From Alcaligenaceae bacterium (GTDB lineage Bacteria; Pseudomonadota; Gammaproteobacteria; Burkholderiales; Burkholderiaceae_B): 64,000 nucleotides of DNA. The notes beneath the pieces are model-generated. The model was not told the origin of the DNA and made no database searches. It worked only from the letters and a program-made list of their open reading frames with translations. Of this stretch, positions 50,418-60,954 are shown in pieces. The stretch spans positions 1 through 64,000 of the forward strand of contig CANCRX010000011.1 in assembly GCA_947380655.1 (NCBI GenBank), written 5' to 3'. A program made the translations under genes and the position numbers. Position 1 is the stretch's first letter. Each line of letters starts with the position of its first letter.

Positions 50418-52376
50418 TTAAATATCTACCTCTGCAAGATTGCCTTTTTCCTCGAGCCAAGTGCGGCGTTGCGCGGATTCACTTTTACCCATCAACATGT
50501 CAAACATATTGGTCGTGGCCGTCGGGTCAAGCTCGCCATAGCCGACAGGCAACATCCGACGGGTATCCGGATTCATGGTGGTTTCCCACAACTGGATCGG
50601 ACTCATTTCACCCAGACCTTTAAAGCGGCTGATATCCCAGGAGCCTTCGCGCACACCTTCTTTGCGCAGTTTGTCCTGAACGGCTTCGAGCTCGCCCACG
50701 TCCAAACAATAGATTTTTCGAGCGGGTCGTTTACCGAGTGCCGGTACGTCCACACGAAACAGAGGAGGACGAGCAACGTGGATATGTCCGAGTTCTACAA
50801 GCTTTGGAAAGTGCTTATAGAACAGCGTTAACAACAACACCTGAATGTGTGAACCATCTACGTCCGCATCAGAAAGAATGCAAATACGACCATACCGTAA
50901 GCCTGACAAGTCAGGCGTGTCACCTGGGCTATGAGGATCAACGCCAATCGCAACGGCTATATCGTGAATTTCGTTATTCGCAAACAGGCGATCGCGATCG
51001 ACTTCCCAAGCGTTGAGTACTTTGCCGCGCAATGGCAGCACAGCCTGAAATTCCTTATCGCGTCCCATCTTGGCCGAACCACCGGCCGAGTCACCCTCAA
51101 CCAGGAAAACTTCGGTACGGGTCACATCGGTCGACTCGCAATCGGTAAGCTTGCCTGGCAGGACAGCCACACCTGAGCTTTTACGCTTTTCAACTTTCTG
51201 AGCAGAGCGCGCACGCGCCTGAGCCTGACGAATCGCGAGCTCAGCTAGCTTTTTGCCATACTCGACGTTGGAGTTCAACCAAAGGTCCAGAGAGGTTTTT
51301 ACAAAACCGCCCACCAGACGCACCGCGTCGCGACTGTTCAAGCGCTCTTTGATCTGACCTTGAAATTGCGGATCAAGGACTTTTGCCGACAGCACAAAAC
51401 TGGTGCGCGCGAACACATCCTCTGGCAGCAACTTCACGCCCTTAGGCAAGAGGCTATGCATTTCTGCGAAACCTTTGACGGCAGCAAACAAACCCTCACG
51501 TAAACCCGACTCGTGGGTACCTCCGGCGGGTGTTGGAATCAGATTGACATAAGATTCTCGCACCACCGTGCCCTCGTCGGCCCACGCCACGACCCACTGT
51601 GCGCCCTCGCCTTCGGCGAAGTTTTCGTGATCCTTGCCTGCGAACTGCTCGCCCTCAAACAAAGGTACGCGCAATTCAACACCCTGCAGTGCTTCTGAGA
51701 GGTAACCAGACAACCCCTCTTGATATTGCCAGGTACGGGTATCGCCTGTCTTTTCATTAATCAGCGAAACCTTAACCCCAGCCATCAGGACTGCTTTGCT
51801 GCGTAACAAATGCGTCAATTCGCCAAGTGGAATCACAGGGGAATCAAAAAAGGAATTGTCTGGCCACACACGCACGCGTGTACCGGATTTTTTCCGGGCA
51901 AGCTCAGGTGCAGCTACGAGTGGCTCGATCACATCGCCATTGGCGAATACCATGCGATGACTGCCCTCTCGCCAGACAACCAGCTCCAGCCTTTTGGCGA
52001 GCGCATTGGTGACAGAAACACCCACACCATGCAGGCCGCCGGAAAAGGCATAGGCGCCGCCGCCTTTTTTGTCGAATTTTCCGCCCGCATGCAGGCGCGT
52101 GAAGACTAACTCCGCAACCGGAGCGTTTTCCTCCGGATGCATCCCGACCGGAATGCCGCGGCCATCGTCCTCGACGGTGACACTGCCATCGACGTGAAGT
52201 GTGACCTGGATATGTTTGCCGTGCCCTGCAAGCGCCTCATCGGCGGCGTTATCAATCACCTCTTGCACGATGTGCAAAGGATTTTCGGTGCGGGTATACA
52301 TGCCAGGACGCTGGCGGACAGGTTCCAGGCCCTTCAGGACCCGGATTGACGATTCGTTATAAGACTGATTACTCAA
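50418..52376 (-). CDS. parE: DNA topoisomerase IV subunit B
   Basis: ParE is the ATPase subunit of topoisomerase IV. GHKL motifs: EVIDNAADEALAGHG, DDGRGIPVGMHPEE, GGLHGVGVSVTNAL. TOPRIM: LVEGDSAGGSAKMGRD and DADVDGSHIQVLLL. The C-terminal QLWETTMNPDTRRMLPV is typical. Length is 652 residues, normal for ParE and shorter than GyrB. It diverges from trxA across a 196-base gap. Confidence 0.96.
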   Translation of the reverse strand: MSNQSYNESSIRVLKGLEPVRQRPGMYTRTENPLHIVQEVIDNAADEALAGHGKHIQVTLHVDGSVTVEDDGRGIPVGMHPEENAPVAELVFTRLHAGGKFDKKGGGAYAFSGGLHGVGVSVTNALAKRLELVVWREGSHRMVFANGDVIEPLVAAPELARKKSGTRVRVWPDNSFFDSPVIPLGELTHLLRSKAVLMAGVKVSLINEKTGDTRTWQYQEGLSGYLSEALQGVELRVPLFEGEQFAGKDHENFAEGEGAQWVVAWADEGTVVRESYVNLIPTPAGGTHESGLREGLFAAVKGFAEMHSLLPKGVKLLPEDVFARTSFVLSAKVLDPQFQGQIKERLNSRDAVRLVGGFVKTSLDLWLNSNVEYGKKLAELAIRQAQARARSAQKVEKRKSSGVAVLPGKLTDCESTDVTRTEVFLVEGDSAGGSAKMGRDKEFQAVLPLRGKVLNAWEVDRDRLFANNEIHDIAVAIGVDPHSPGDTPDLSGLRYGRICILSDADVDGSHIQVLLLTLFYKHFPKLVELGHIHVARPPLFRVDVPALGKRPARKIYCLDVGELEAVQDKLRKEGVREGSWDISRFKGLGEMSPIQLWETTMNPDTRRMLPVGYGELDPTATTNMFDMLMGKSESAQRRTWLEEKGNLAEVDI

Positions 52377-52572
52377 GTTATCCCCAACTGCTGTGGAAAA
52401 GGCAGGTCATTTTACGGAAAATGCCAACACCGGCATGACGATAAGCTAGATTGCGCAAAAAATGCGCACATATCGATATGATAAATAGTGCACCGCAAGT
52501 AATGATGTTATGCTTTAATCATGTTAAGTAGTCCCGCCCAAGGGCCGGATACACCAATTACCGAGAAAAAAA

Positions 52573-52899
52573 ATGAGCGAACACATTAAAACCGTGAGCG
52601 ATGATAGCTTTGACGCGGACGTACTGAAATCATCTCAGCCTGTTTTGGTTGATTACTGGGCAGCCTGGTGCGGTCCATGCAAACAGATCGCCCCGATGCT
52701 CGAAGAAGTCGCATCAGAATACGCTGGTAAGGTTACCGTTGCAAAACTCAACGTTGATGAAAACCAGAAGACAGCAACTGACTTTGGCATTCGTGGCATT
52801 CCTACCCTGATGTTATTCAAGGACGGAAAAGTTGCTGCCACTAAGGTTGGTGCGCTTTCCAAATCACAATTAACAGATTTTCTGAACAGCGCGATCTGA
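52573..52899 (+). CDS. trxA: Thioredoxin 1
   Basis: TrxA is the small cytoplasmic dithiol reductant for ribonucleotide reductase, peroxidases and others. The active site is WAAWCGPCKQIAP (WCGPC), with the cis-Pro in GIRGIPTLMLFKDG. Length is 108 residues. It is followed by rho 140 bases downstream, the conserved trxA-rho order, with a GC-rich hairpin between. Confidence 0.98.
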   Translation: MSEHIKTVSDDSFDADVLKSSQPVLVDYWAAWCGPCKQIAPMLEEVASEYAGKVTVAKLNVDENQKTATDFGIRGIPTLMLFKDGKVAATKVGALSKSQLTDFLNSAI

Positions 52900-52912
52900 T
52901 TCGCATCCACGC

Positions 52913-52933
52913 GCGGGCCCGTCCGAGGCCCGC
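52913..52933 (+). terminator. GC-rich hairpin after trxA
   Basis: GCGGGCC (52913-52919) and GGCCCGC (52927-52933) form a seven-base-pair stem 14 bases past the trxA stop. There is no T-run, so termination would be weak or Rho-dependent. Transcription may read through into rho. Confidence 0.45.
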
Positions 52934-53022
52934 CACTGGCTCTTCTTGACGCACGCTGCTCGTCACTTCACACACACAACATCACAATACTCCCCTTCAC
53001 TTTTGAAGTTAATTTTTTTACA

Positions 53023-53028
53023 TATAAA
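53023..53028 (+). promoter_or_regulatory. Candidate -10 element very close to the rho start codon
   Basis: TATAAA at 53023-53028 lies only 12 bases from the ATG. The start has no Shine-Dalgarno sequence; the upstream bases are nearly all A and T. If used, the transcript would have a leader of only a few bases. The -35 match is poor. Confidence 0.3.
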
Positions 53029-53039
53029 TACATAAATCA

Positions 53040-54296
53040 ATGCACCTTAATGAACTGAAGGCGCAGCATGTTTCGCAGCTGCTAGAGCTGGCCGCAGGCC
53101 TCGAGATCGAAAACGCCAACCGCTTACGCAAACAGGAACTGATGTTTGCGATCATGAAAAAGCGCGCGAAACAAGGCGAACAAATTTTTGGTGATGGCGT
53201 TCTGGAAGTCCTGCCTGATGGCTTTGGTTTCCTGCGCTCCCCTGACACTTCCTATCTGGCGAGTACGGACGATATCTATATTTCGCCCTCCCAGATTCGT
53301 CGCTTCAACCTGCACACTGGTGATTCTATCGAAGGCGAAGTACGTACCCCCAAAGACGGTGAACGTTACTTTGCATTGGTAAAAGTCGACAAAGTGAATG
53401 GTTTTGCCCCTGAAGCGATCAAGCATCGCATCATGTTTGAAAACCTCACGCCTCTGCATCCCGATAAAGTCATGCCACTTGAGCGTGACATTAAGAGCGA
53501 AGAAAACCTCACGGGTCGCATTCTGGATATCTTTGCCCCAATCGGTAAAGGTCAGCGCGGACTGATCGTCGCGAGCCCTAAATCGGGTAAGACAGTCATG
53601 ATGCAGCACATCGCGCATGCGATTACCGCGAACTTCCCCGATGCAGTCATGATCGTCATGCTGGTCGATGAGCGTCCCGAGGAAGTCACAGAAATGCAGC
53701 GGACCGTGCGTGGCGAAGTCGTCGCCTCGACCTTTGACGAGCCTGCAACACGTCACGTCCAGGTTGCTGAGATGGTAATCGAGCGCGCCAAGCGTCTGGT
53801 TGAAATGAAAAAAGATGTGGTGATCCTGCTCGACTCGATCACACGACTTGCTCGCGCTTACAACACGGTTGTTCCTGCCTCAGGCAAGGTTCTGACTGGT
53901 GGTGTCGATGCGAATGCCCTGCAACGCCCCAAGCGCTTTTTCGGCGCCGCACGTAACCTTGAAGAAGGTGGCTCACTAACTATTATCGGTACGGCGTTGA
54001 TCGAAACCGGTAGCCGTATGGATGAAGTGATTTACGAAGAATTCAAAGGTACAGGTAACTCGGAAATCCATCTCGAGCGCCGTTTGGCAGAGAAACGGGT
54101 CTACCCTGCTATCAATCTGAACAAGTCCGGTACGCGTCGTGAAGAATTACTCATCAAACCTGATGTCTTGCAAAAGGTTTGGGTATTACGCAAATTCATC
54201 CACGACATGGATGAGGTTGAATCCATGGAGTTCATCCTGGATAAGATGCGTGCGACAAAGAACAATAATGAGTTCTTCGATATGATGAAGAAGTAA
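53040..54296 (+). CDS. rho: Transcription termination factor Rho
   Basis: Rho is the hexameric RNA helicase that ends transcription at rut sites. N-terminal domain MHLNELKAQHVSQLLELAAG, RNA-binding DGFGFLRSPDTSY (about residues 60-72), Walker A SPKSGKTVM (about 179-187), VDERPEEVTEM, and the Q/R loop region around TGGVDANALQRPKRFFGAAR. Length is 418 residues, the compact form like E. coli (419). No Shine-Dalgarno site precedes the ATG. It converges with yhdP. Confidence 0.98.
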   Translation: MHLNELKAQHVSQLLELAAGLEIENANRLRKQELMFAIMKKRAKQGEQIFGDGVLEVLPDGFGFLRSPDTSYLASTDDIYISPSQIRRFNLHTGDSIEGEVRTPKDGERYFALVKVDKVNGFAPEAIKHRIMFENLTPLHPDKVMPLERDIKSEENLTGRILDIFAPIGKGQRGLIVASPKSGKTVMMQHIAHAITANFPDAVMIVMLVDERPEEVTEMQRTVRGEVVASTFDEPATRHVQVAEMVIERAKRLVEMKKDVVILLDSITRLARAYNTVVPASGKVLTGGVDANALQRPKRFFGAARNLEEGGSLTIIGTALIETGSRMDEVIYEEFKGTGNSEIHLERRLAEKRVYPAINLNKSGTRREELLIKPDVLQKVWVLRKFIHDMDEVESMEFILDKMRATKNNNEFFDMMKK

Positions 54297-54312
54297 TTAT
54301 TAAATAAATGAG

Positions 54313-57300
54313 TTAGTTACCCGGGCCGGGCTGCATCGTCAGCCCTTCGGCCTTGGGTACCGAGAGATCTAGCGGAATCAAGGTTGGATCATCCCATGGA
54401 CCTCTCACCTGATACTTAGCCGTCATCGCACGCTCAATCGGATTGCGCAACAAAAACTGCGTAACCAACGCACTGACCCCAACAATCGGGTTGACAACAA
54501 AACCTGTCGCGAGTGCCGTGCCGCTCATGTCAAATCTAGGTTTAACATCAGCGTTCATATTCCAGGTTTTTCTGGATAAGTCCGAATCACCCACAAGCAA
54601 AATACTCGCCACAGGGCTCGCAATGGTCAGATTTTCGGTCTTCGCGACTCCCTGATCAATCAGAAACTTACCTGAAATGGACTCCCAAGGGAAACCATTT
54701 TGAAACTCATTGGTAGGCTTGAAATTAAAACTCAGAATCCGCTGCAAGGACTGCAGGGAGAGAAGCTCAAGTAACCGGGCACTGCGCGAGTTTACGTGAA
54801 CAAAAACACCATCTTTCATTTCAATATCGGCGGTTCCCGCCATCCCTGCATAACTGAAAGCCCAAGGGAAGTTAGCCCAGTCGATATCTGCGTTAACTTT
54901 TCCGCTACCACCACGCACCTTATCTGGATAGCCCATGAAAGTAGTGAGCTTGCCAAGGTCAGCAATGACCAGCTCAGCCTTGAGCTTGACTCCCCGAGAA
55001 GTTCCCGTGAGTCTCCACAGGCCGGTCGCATTCATGGTTGAGTGAGGATTTTTAATTTCCAGATTATCAACACTCCAGATGCTTCCGCGTTCAGTATTCG
55101 CTCCGATCAAACGTAAGGAACCCAAGCGGCTACCAAACAAAGTAAAGTCATCAATCGTCAAGTCCACAGCGGGAATATCAGACCATTGTTTATCGTCGAT
55201 GCTTTGGATTTTGGGTGCTTGCTCTTCATCCGTTGGAGCACTGCCTAACGCGAGCTTAGTGAATTTAGCCACCACGCGTCCCGCCAGGGCCCCAGAGGAC
55301 TCCTGCCATCCAATGGATCCAGCGGTTTCTTCAGAGTCGATTCTGGCGGACCACTGCCCCTTTTCAGCTTGTGTGGTCTTCACGTTCATATTTGTGAAAA
55401 TGAGATCATCAAAGATCAAACGTGGTGTTCGTATGGCTACATTTTGTACTTGAGGCAGAAGATTGTTAGTTCGCTTGGCGGAAGCAATTTTTTCAGAACT
55501 CAACTTATCTGACAGATCCTTCCAGTGCGCCCAATCGATTTCTCCAAGACTCAAATCAATCGTCATTCCTGAAACAGGCAAAACAGCTGCTGAACCCATC
55601 GCAAAGGCAGCCTGAGTGAAAAAAGTCTTGGTACGTGCATCTGACTGGCGCTCTAACTTACCGTTAATGATTTCACCGAGGCTGAAACTGACGGACTGAC
55701 GATAAGCTTGACGTTGTTTGGTGGTGGACCACTTCAAATTCAGCGGCAAACTGGTTTCTTTAGTCTTTCCAAGTGGCTCTGGCAACGCGATTGAAAGTCC
55801 GTCCAGTCCAGAATTAACGGTGACATCCACACCTTCTTTATTATTTTGTACAACAAGCGCTTTGTACCGGGTTCGTCCATCCAGTACAGAAAGTGCGGGG
55901 GCTTGGGTCAACTTGCTCAGTGCCGCGATGGGCAGGATCCCATCGATTGCGATGCCTTTAGCAGAAGACGGGCCAAGCGAGCCAGAAATAGTTAACGGTT
56001 CACCCAGGAATTTAGCTTGCAGTTTATCGATATCGATTTGTCCCGTTGCAAACATCAAATTGCCCTGAATACCCTCAAGCTCGGGCCAAGCCTCTCCCCA
56101 AGAAAGATTACCGCCAGAAAAGACAATATGACCCTTAGAGTGAAGCTTATCCATATCATTGAGATCTGCACGAATCGATAAGGGAACAAGTAAGTTTCCT
56201 GTCGCTGTGAGTTCACTGAATAAACCACCCACCTTTTCATTGACTGGGGTTTCACGCAACACATTCAATAAAAGCCCCGCCTCCGACTGGAGTGACATAT
56301 CAATGGACAGCAAAGGCTGCATGCCCATATCCGGAATATCGACATTCAGTTTTTCGAATTTGAGTCGTTCACCATGCGCACCGAGCAGCGTGCCGCTAGA
56401 AGACTGCATTTTCAAACCTAATTGGTGAATCTGAATGGCCCCATCGGTATAAGCTAACGCCGGCCAGCCTTTGGTATCGCTCGTTGCTGGGCCATAATCC
56501 AACAGCAAGTCATGGTATTGACCGTCTATTTTAAAAATGCCTTTTTCCTGCGGGAGATTAAAAGGAAACATAGAGAGATCACCTTGCAAGGTGAGCGCAG
56601 CCTGGCGGAACTCCCCCTGCACCAGGGAGTCTCGCAACCAGTTCCTGACATCCACCGTCGTCTGGACCGTCATGTACCGGTAGAGTTCAGGCGCACTCAG
56701 CCTGACAATCATGCCGGTCATATTCGCGATACCCGCCGCACTCTCTCCACCCGCTTGCCAATCACCTTGAAGATTCAGTTCCAGGTGTGCATTACTCAGG
56801 GACAGAGTCGAGATCTGCGCGGCAACCGGCCCATGAGGGTTATTGACCTTCATCTTTAAATCGACTTTCTGCGCAGCGACGAGTGTTGGCTGAAACTGTG
56901 GACTATCGACTGTCGCACCTTCTGCACTAGCCTGAACATCCACCACACCACCACTGCCGGGACTCACGGCTAATAAATCAGAGGTCACCATGGGCAGCAT
57001 GTCACCCAGCAGTCCAGCGAGCCGAATGCGCCCACGCTGAGCAAACGCAGACGTGTGGTCATATGCGGGTAATTCAGCTCCGATTTTTGCCCCAACAATT
57101 TCTAACGTAGTGCCGGCGAATTTACCCTGCTGCACATCGATCCAGGCACGCCCTGCAAAACGTCCTGAAATCGCGGGTAAATCCAGCCACGGGGCAAGCG
57201 CCTGAGGGGCTAAGTCTTGCACTTCGAGATAAATCTCAGCATGACGCCCAGCTTTGGTTTCAAAGGGCCCAAGCAAATGATCCGCCCTGACAACCAATTC

Positions 57301-57939
57301 AAAACTCTGAGCGATAGATTTGGGTGCTGTGCCATGAATCGACAAGCGATGACTGAACAAACCATTGCTCAAAACAAGATCAACGCTGGTGAGCGTTAAC
57401 TCTGGTGTACCGCGCTGTAAATCACGCCAGCGCAGCGTTGCATTATTTACAACAACCTTTCCCTGGCCCAGTAACCACCTTGCAGCCAGCGTATCGCTAT
57501 CGAGCTTGAATTCAGTGTTCGAGATTGAATCCAGAACATAACCTGCCATGGAAATATTGCCATCGACCTGCCTGTTGATTGCAATATCGATGCCGTTTAC
57601 TTCGAGATGCTTGAGTCGCAGATCCAGCACAAACAGGCTGCGCCAGGACACAATGGCGTTGGTTGTGGGAACATAGAGCAAGGTCTCGCCCTGCTCATTG
57701 CGAATACTAAGATCCTGAATCGACAAAGTGGGATTCAAACCAGACCAGTTAGCCATCACATCACCAACAGTCACTTTAGTACCGAAAGTGCTGGAAAGCC
57801 GCTGTTCGATCTGCGGTCGCCACTCGTTAACGTGCGGTAAAACGACGTAGCGCACGACCAGCATAGTGGCCATCATCGCAAAATATACAATCAATGCACC
57901 TAGAAACAGTGCGCGCAGGGTTTTTTTCAGAAAATACAA
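54313..57939 (-). CDS. YhdP-family AsmA-like envelope protein
   Basis: A large envelope protein (1208 residues) of the YhdP/TIGR02099 family, AsmA-like proteins that carry phospholipids between inner and outer membrane. It has one N-terminal membrane anchor (LFLGALIVYFAMMATMLVVR, about 12-31), then extended beta-rich repeats throughout. The C-terminal region (PRFDMSGTALATGFVVNPIV, then LLRNPIERAMTAKYQVRGPW) is a family hallmark. It lies between rho (convergent) and glnE (divergent), a common betaproteobacterial arrangement. Confidence 0.9.
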   Translation of the reverse strand: MYFLKKTLRALFLGALIVYFAMMATMLVVRYVVLPHVNEWRPQIEQRLSSTFGTKVTVGDVMANWSGLNPTLSIQDLSIRNEQGETLLYVPTTNAIVSWRSLFVLDLRLKHLEVNGIDIAINRQVDGNISMAGYVLDSISNTEFKLDSDTLAARWLLGQGKVVVNNATLRWRDLQRGTPELTLTSVDLVLSNGLFSHRLSIHGTAPKSIAQSFELVVRADHLLGPFETKAGRHAEIYLEVQDLAPQALAPWLDLPAISGRFAGRAWIDVQQGKFAGTTLEIVGAKIGAELPAYDHTSAFAQRGRIRLAGLLGDMLPMVTSDLLAVSPGSGGVVDVQASAEGATVDSPQFQPTLVAAQKVDLKMKVNNPHGPVAAQISTLSLSNAHLELNLQGDWQAGGESAAGIANMTGMIVRLSAPELYRYMTVQTTVDVRNWLRDSLVQGEFRQAALTLQGDLSMFPFNLPQEKGIFKIDGQYHDLLLDYGPATSDTKGWPALAYTDGAIQIHQLGLKMQSSSGTLLGAHGERLKFEKLNVDIPDMGMQPLLSIDMSLQSEAGLLLNVLRETPVNEKVGGLFSELTATGNLLVPLSIRADLNDMDKLHSKGHIVFSGGNLSWGEAWPELEGIQGNLMFATGQIDIDKLQAKFLGEPLTISGSLGPSSAKGIAIDGILPIAALSKLTQAPALSVLDGRTRYKALVVQNNKEGVDVTVNSGLDGLSIALPEPLGKTKETSLPLNLKWSTTKQRQAYRQSVSFSLGEIINGKLERQSDARTKTFFTQAAFAMGSAAVLPVSGMTIDLSLGEIDWAHWKDLSDKLSSEKIASAKRTNNLLPQVQNVAIRTPRLIFDDLIFTNMNVKTTQAEKGQWSARIDSEETAGSIGWQESSGALAGRVVAKFTKLALGSAPTDEEQAPKIQSIDDKQWSDIPAVDLTIDDFTLFGSRLGSLRLIGANTERGSIWSVDNLEIKNPHSTMNATGLWRLTGTSRGVKLKAELVIADLGKLTTFMGYPDKVRGGSGKVNADIDWANFPWAFSYAGMAGTADIEMKDGVFVHVNSRSARLLELLSLQSLQRILSFNFKPTNEFQNGFPWESISGKFLIDQGVAKTENLTIASPVASILLVGDSDLSRKTWNMNADVKPRFDMSGTALATGFVVNPIVGVSALVTQFLLRNPIERAMTAKYQVRGPWDDPTLIPLDLSVPKAEGLTMQPGPGN

Positions 57940-58041
57940 AAGAGTCGTCGTCTTAAAGTCTTAAAAATGACAGAACAATATAAAGTATCGTTCAATCCTT
58001 TATTTTAATCCTCTTGAGCTGTTCCATAGGAGGCAAATGCC

Positions 58042-60900
58042 ATGTCTGAATCAAACTTATCGACAGCTCACTCCTGGTCCGGGAGCTTGCAACGTCTGAT
58101 TCAGGGAAATCCTGAGTTTGCCGTCTGGTTAGAGGCGGCGAGTGATACGCCTGTGACACCCGAGCGTTTAAAGGTTTGGTTTGAGGAGTTATCTGGGTGT
58201 ACTGTTGAAACGGCATCACTTGATATTCAAAACTGCCGTAAAGTGCTCAGGCAACTGCGCCGGAGAACTTTTTTCCTGCTGATGGTAAGAGATTTGGCAG
58301 GACTCGCACCGCTGGACGAAGTCGTGCTGGCTATGTCAGCGCTCGCCGACCTGGCTGTTGAACAAGCCTACCGCTGCATCATGGCCGATTTAGTGACTGT
58401 CCACGGGATACCCCGAGACCCGTCATCTGGACTGCCGCAGGAAATGATCATCATCGGGATGGGAAAACTAGGCGGTCGCGAACTCAATGTATCCTCAGAT
58501 ATTGATCTGGTGATGCTCTATGGTGAAGAGGGAGAAACCGACGGTGCGCGCCCGATTAGTCACCATGAGTTTTATGCCAAGCTAACACGCAGCATGATGC
58601 CGGTCATTTCAGAAGCAGACGGAGATGGTCAGGTGTTTCGAACAGACCTACGTTTGCGCCCGGATGGGGATTCGGGGGCTTTAGCCTGGAGTCTGGACGC
58701 GTTTGAACAATATTTATTCACTCAGGGGCGCGAATGGGAGCGCTATGCCTGGCTCAAAGCACGTATCATTCCGGCCCGTGCGTTTATCGATAGCGACTCT
58801 CGTGCAGCAATCCAGCATGTAGAAAGTATGCGGCTGCCCTTTGTTTACAGAAAATATTTTGATTTCGATGCTTTGCAAGCGTTGCGCGTGTTGCGGGAAA
58901 GAATCAGACAGGACTGGCAACGTCGCGCGCGAGCAAGACCAGGTCTGGATACGCAAAACAATATCAAACTTGGGGAGGGAGGCATCCGTGAAATCGAATT
59001 TGTCGTGCAACTCTCACAGCTGATCCGTGGCGGCAGAATGCCCGCATTGCAACAGCGTGGTTTGCTCGAGGCGCTTCAAGCCCAACAACGTGCAGGACTG
59101 CTCAACGCTAGCACTTGCGAGCGACTGGCGGATGCGTATTGTTTTTTAAGAAAAACAGAACATGCACTGCAATACTTTGATGATGCTCAAACGCATATGC
59201 TGCCTCATGATCCAGAGCGTATGCGGAGCCTTGCCGCGGCCATGCGTATGTCTCCAGAGCAGTTTAATCAGACACTCGCTGAGCATCGAAAGTTCGTAGC
59301 AGAAACGTTTCGCAATGCGTTTCGTATTGCAGGTCTGGCCGACGAAACAGATCAGGATCAAACTACCCCTACAGGATCTGCGGGCGATACGGTCAAATCT
59401 CAAGGTACTCTGGCTGGCGCACAAACAATAGATCCCGCATCAAACCTCGAACAAGTTATTCAATATTTCGGCGACGACTCAGCTGAACTGACACGGCGTG
59501 TCGAATCCTTTTTAGACAGCCACAGAGTCCGTAGTTTGTCTGTCAATAGCCGCGGCCGAGTAGAGACTATTTTGCCGATCGCTTTTCGGGCGGCGCTACA
59601 AACACTCTCCCCCCTGACTGCTGCACTCAAACTTTTGGATCTAGTCGAAGCGATTGCACAGCGCAGCGCATATTTGGCATTGCTCGCTGAATACCCGGAA
59701 ACCATGGCGCGTATCGCTCGCATGATGGCGGCAAGTCCCTGGGCAGCCCTTTACCTGATCCAGCATCCGCTCGTGCTCGATAGTCTAATTGCCTGGCGCA
59801 CGCTGATGGAGCCTTTGGATTTTGTCCAACTGGCTCAGACCATGCATGCAGATCTGGATCTGTGTGTATTGAGCGATGGGAGTGCCGACATCGAGCAACA
59901 AATGAATCTGATGCGCGACACACAACGTCAGATCAGTTTTCAGTTGCTCGCTCAAGATCTGGAGGGTGTGCTTTCAGTTGAAAAACTGGCTGATCAGCTA
60001 TCGGCCCTGGCAGATATGCTGCTCTGCGAGACAATCAGCCGTGTCTGGCCAATGGTTGCGAAACCTGATGCGAATGGGCTTAGACCCCCACCACAGCTAG
60101 CCATCATTGCATATGGCCGACTGGGTGGGAAAGAACTAGGATACTCCTCAGATCTGGACTTGGTATTTCTTTATGACGATCCGCGTGAGGACGCCGCCGA
60201 ACTCTACGCAAAACTCGGCCAGCGCATGAGTTCATGGCTAGCGACCATGACCTCCTCGGGTCGTCTCTATGAGATTGATCTGCGCCTGCGTCCAGACGGT
60301 GATGCAGGACTGATTGCCGTATCGGTTCAGGCATTTGAAACCTACCAGCTCGAGCATGCGTGGCCCTGGGAGCATCAGGCACTGACCCGTGCCCGTTTTG
60401 CGGCAGGTGATGCACGCGTGGGAGCCCTGTTTGAACAAGTCAGACTGAAAGTACTGACCATGCCGCGCGATGCCTCAGGTTTTGCGAGTGAGGTCCGCTC
60501 AATGCGTGAAAAAATGCTACTCGGCCATCCAAACAATACTCAGGATTTTGATCTCAAACATGATCGCGGTGGCATGGTTGACCTGGAGTTTGTCACGCAG
60601 TATTTGGTTCTACTGCACTCGCACGCGCATCCTGAACTGATTGGCAATCTGGGAAACATAGCTTTGCTCAAGCTCGCAGGTCAGGCTGGCTTGATCGATA
60701 TGGATCTGGCGGTTCAAGCTGGCAATGCTTACCGTAACCTGCGCAGACTGCAACATGCTCTCAGGCTCAACGGTGCAGAGAAAGCCAGAATTGCGCCCGC
60801 CCAAGTCGCTGAGGAATGTAAAACGATTCGAGCACTGTGGGATGCAGTATTAGGAGATCCTCCGATCCTGCAAACGCAGAGTGAGAAGAAGCAAAAATAA
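58042..60900 (+). CDS. glnE: Glutamine synthetase adenylyltransferase/deadenylase
   Basis: GlnE is the bifunctional enzyme that adds AMP to, and removes it from, glutamine synthetase in response to PII. The N-terminal deadenylase nucleotidyltransferase motif is GMGKLGGRELNVSSDIDLV (139-157), and the C-terminal one is GRLGGKELGYSSDLDLVF near 690-707. Length is 952 residues. Between the halves is a polar insertion (about 433-470, Asp/Thr/Gln/Gly-rich). A good ribosome site (AGGAGG) precedes the ATG. It diverges from yhdP. Confidence 0.96.
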   Translation: MSESNLSTAHSWSGSLQRLIQGNPEFAVWLEAASDTPVTPERLKVWFEELSGCTVETASLDIQNCRKVLRQLRRRTFFLLMVRDLAGLAPLDEVVLAMSALADLAVEQAYRCIMADLVTVHGIPRDPSSGLPQEMIIIGMGKLGGRELNVSSDIDLVMLYGEEGETDGARPISHHEFYAKLTRSMMPVISEADGDGQVFRTDLRLRPDGDSGALAWSLDAFEQYLFTQGREWERYAWLKARIIPARAFIDSDSRAAIQHVESMRLPFVYRKYFDFDALQALRVLRERIRQDWQRRARARPGLDTQNNIKLGEGGIREIEFVVQLSQLIRGGRMPALQQRGLLEALQAQQRAGLLNASTCERLADAYCFLRKTEHALQYFDDAQTHMLPHDPERMRSLAAAMRMSPEQFNQTLAEHRKFVAETFRNAFRIAGLADETDQDQTTPTGSAGDTVKSQGTLAGAQTIDPASNLEQVIQYFGDDSAELTRRVESFLDSHRVRSLSVNSRGRVETILPIAFRAALQTLSPLTAALKLLDLVEAIAQRSAYLALLAEYPETMARIARMMAASPWAALYLIQHPLVLDSLIAWRTLMEPLDFVQLAQTMHADLDLCVLSDGSADIEQQMNLMRDTQRQISFQLLAQDLEGVLSVEKLADQLSALADMLLCETISRVWPMVAKPDANGLRPPPQLAIIAYGRLGGKELGYSSDLDLVFLYDDPREDAAELYAKLGQRMSSWLATMTSSGRLYEIDLRLRPDGDAGLIAVSVQAFETYQLEHAWPWEHQALTRARFAAGDARVGALFEQVRLKVLTMPRDASGFASEVRSMREKMLLGHPNNTQDFDLKHDRGGMVDLEFVTQYLVLLHSHAHPELIGNLGNIALLKLAGQAGLIDMDLAVQAGNAYRNLRRLQHALRLNGAEKARIAPAQVAEECKTIRALWDAVLGDPPILQTQSEKKQK

Positions 60901-60954
60901 TACACAACATCGCGTTAAAATCACTGAAACATTCACTGATTGAAACCACTTATC

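Noticed and set aside
52451..52480. TTGCGC plus TATGAT as a trxA promoter
   Set aside because: The spacing is about 20 bases, too long to support it.
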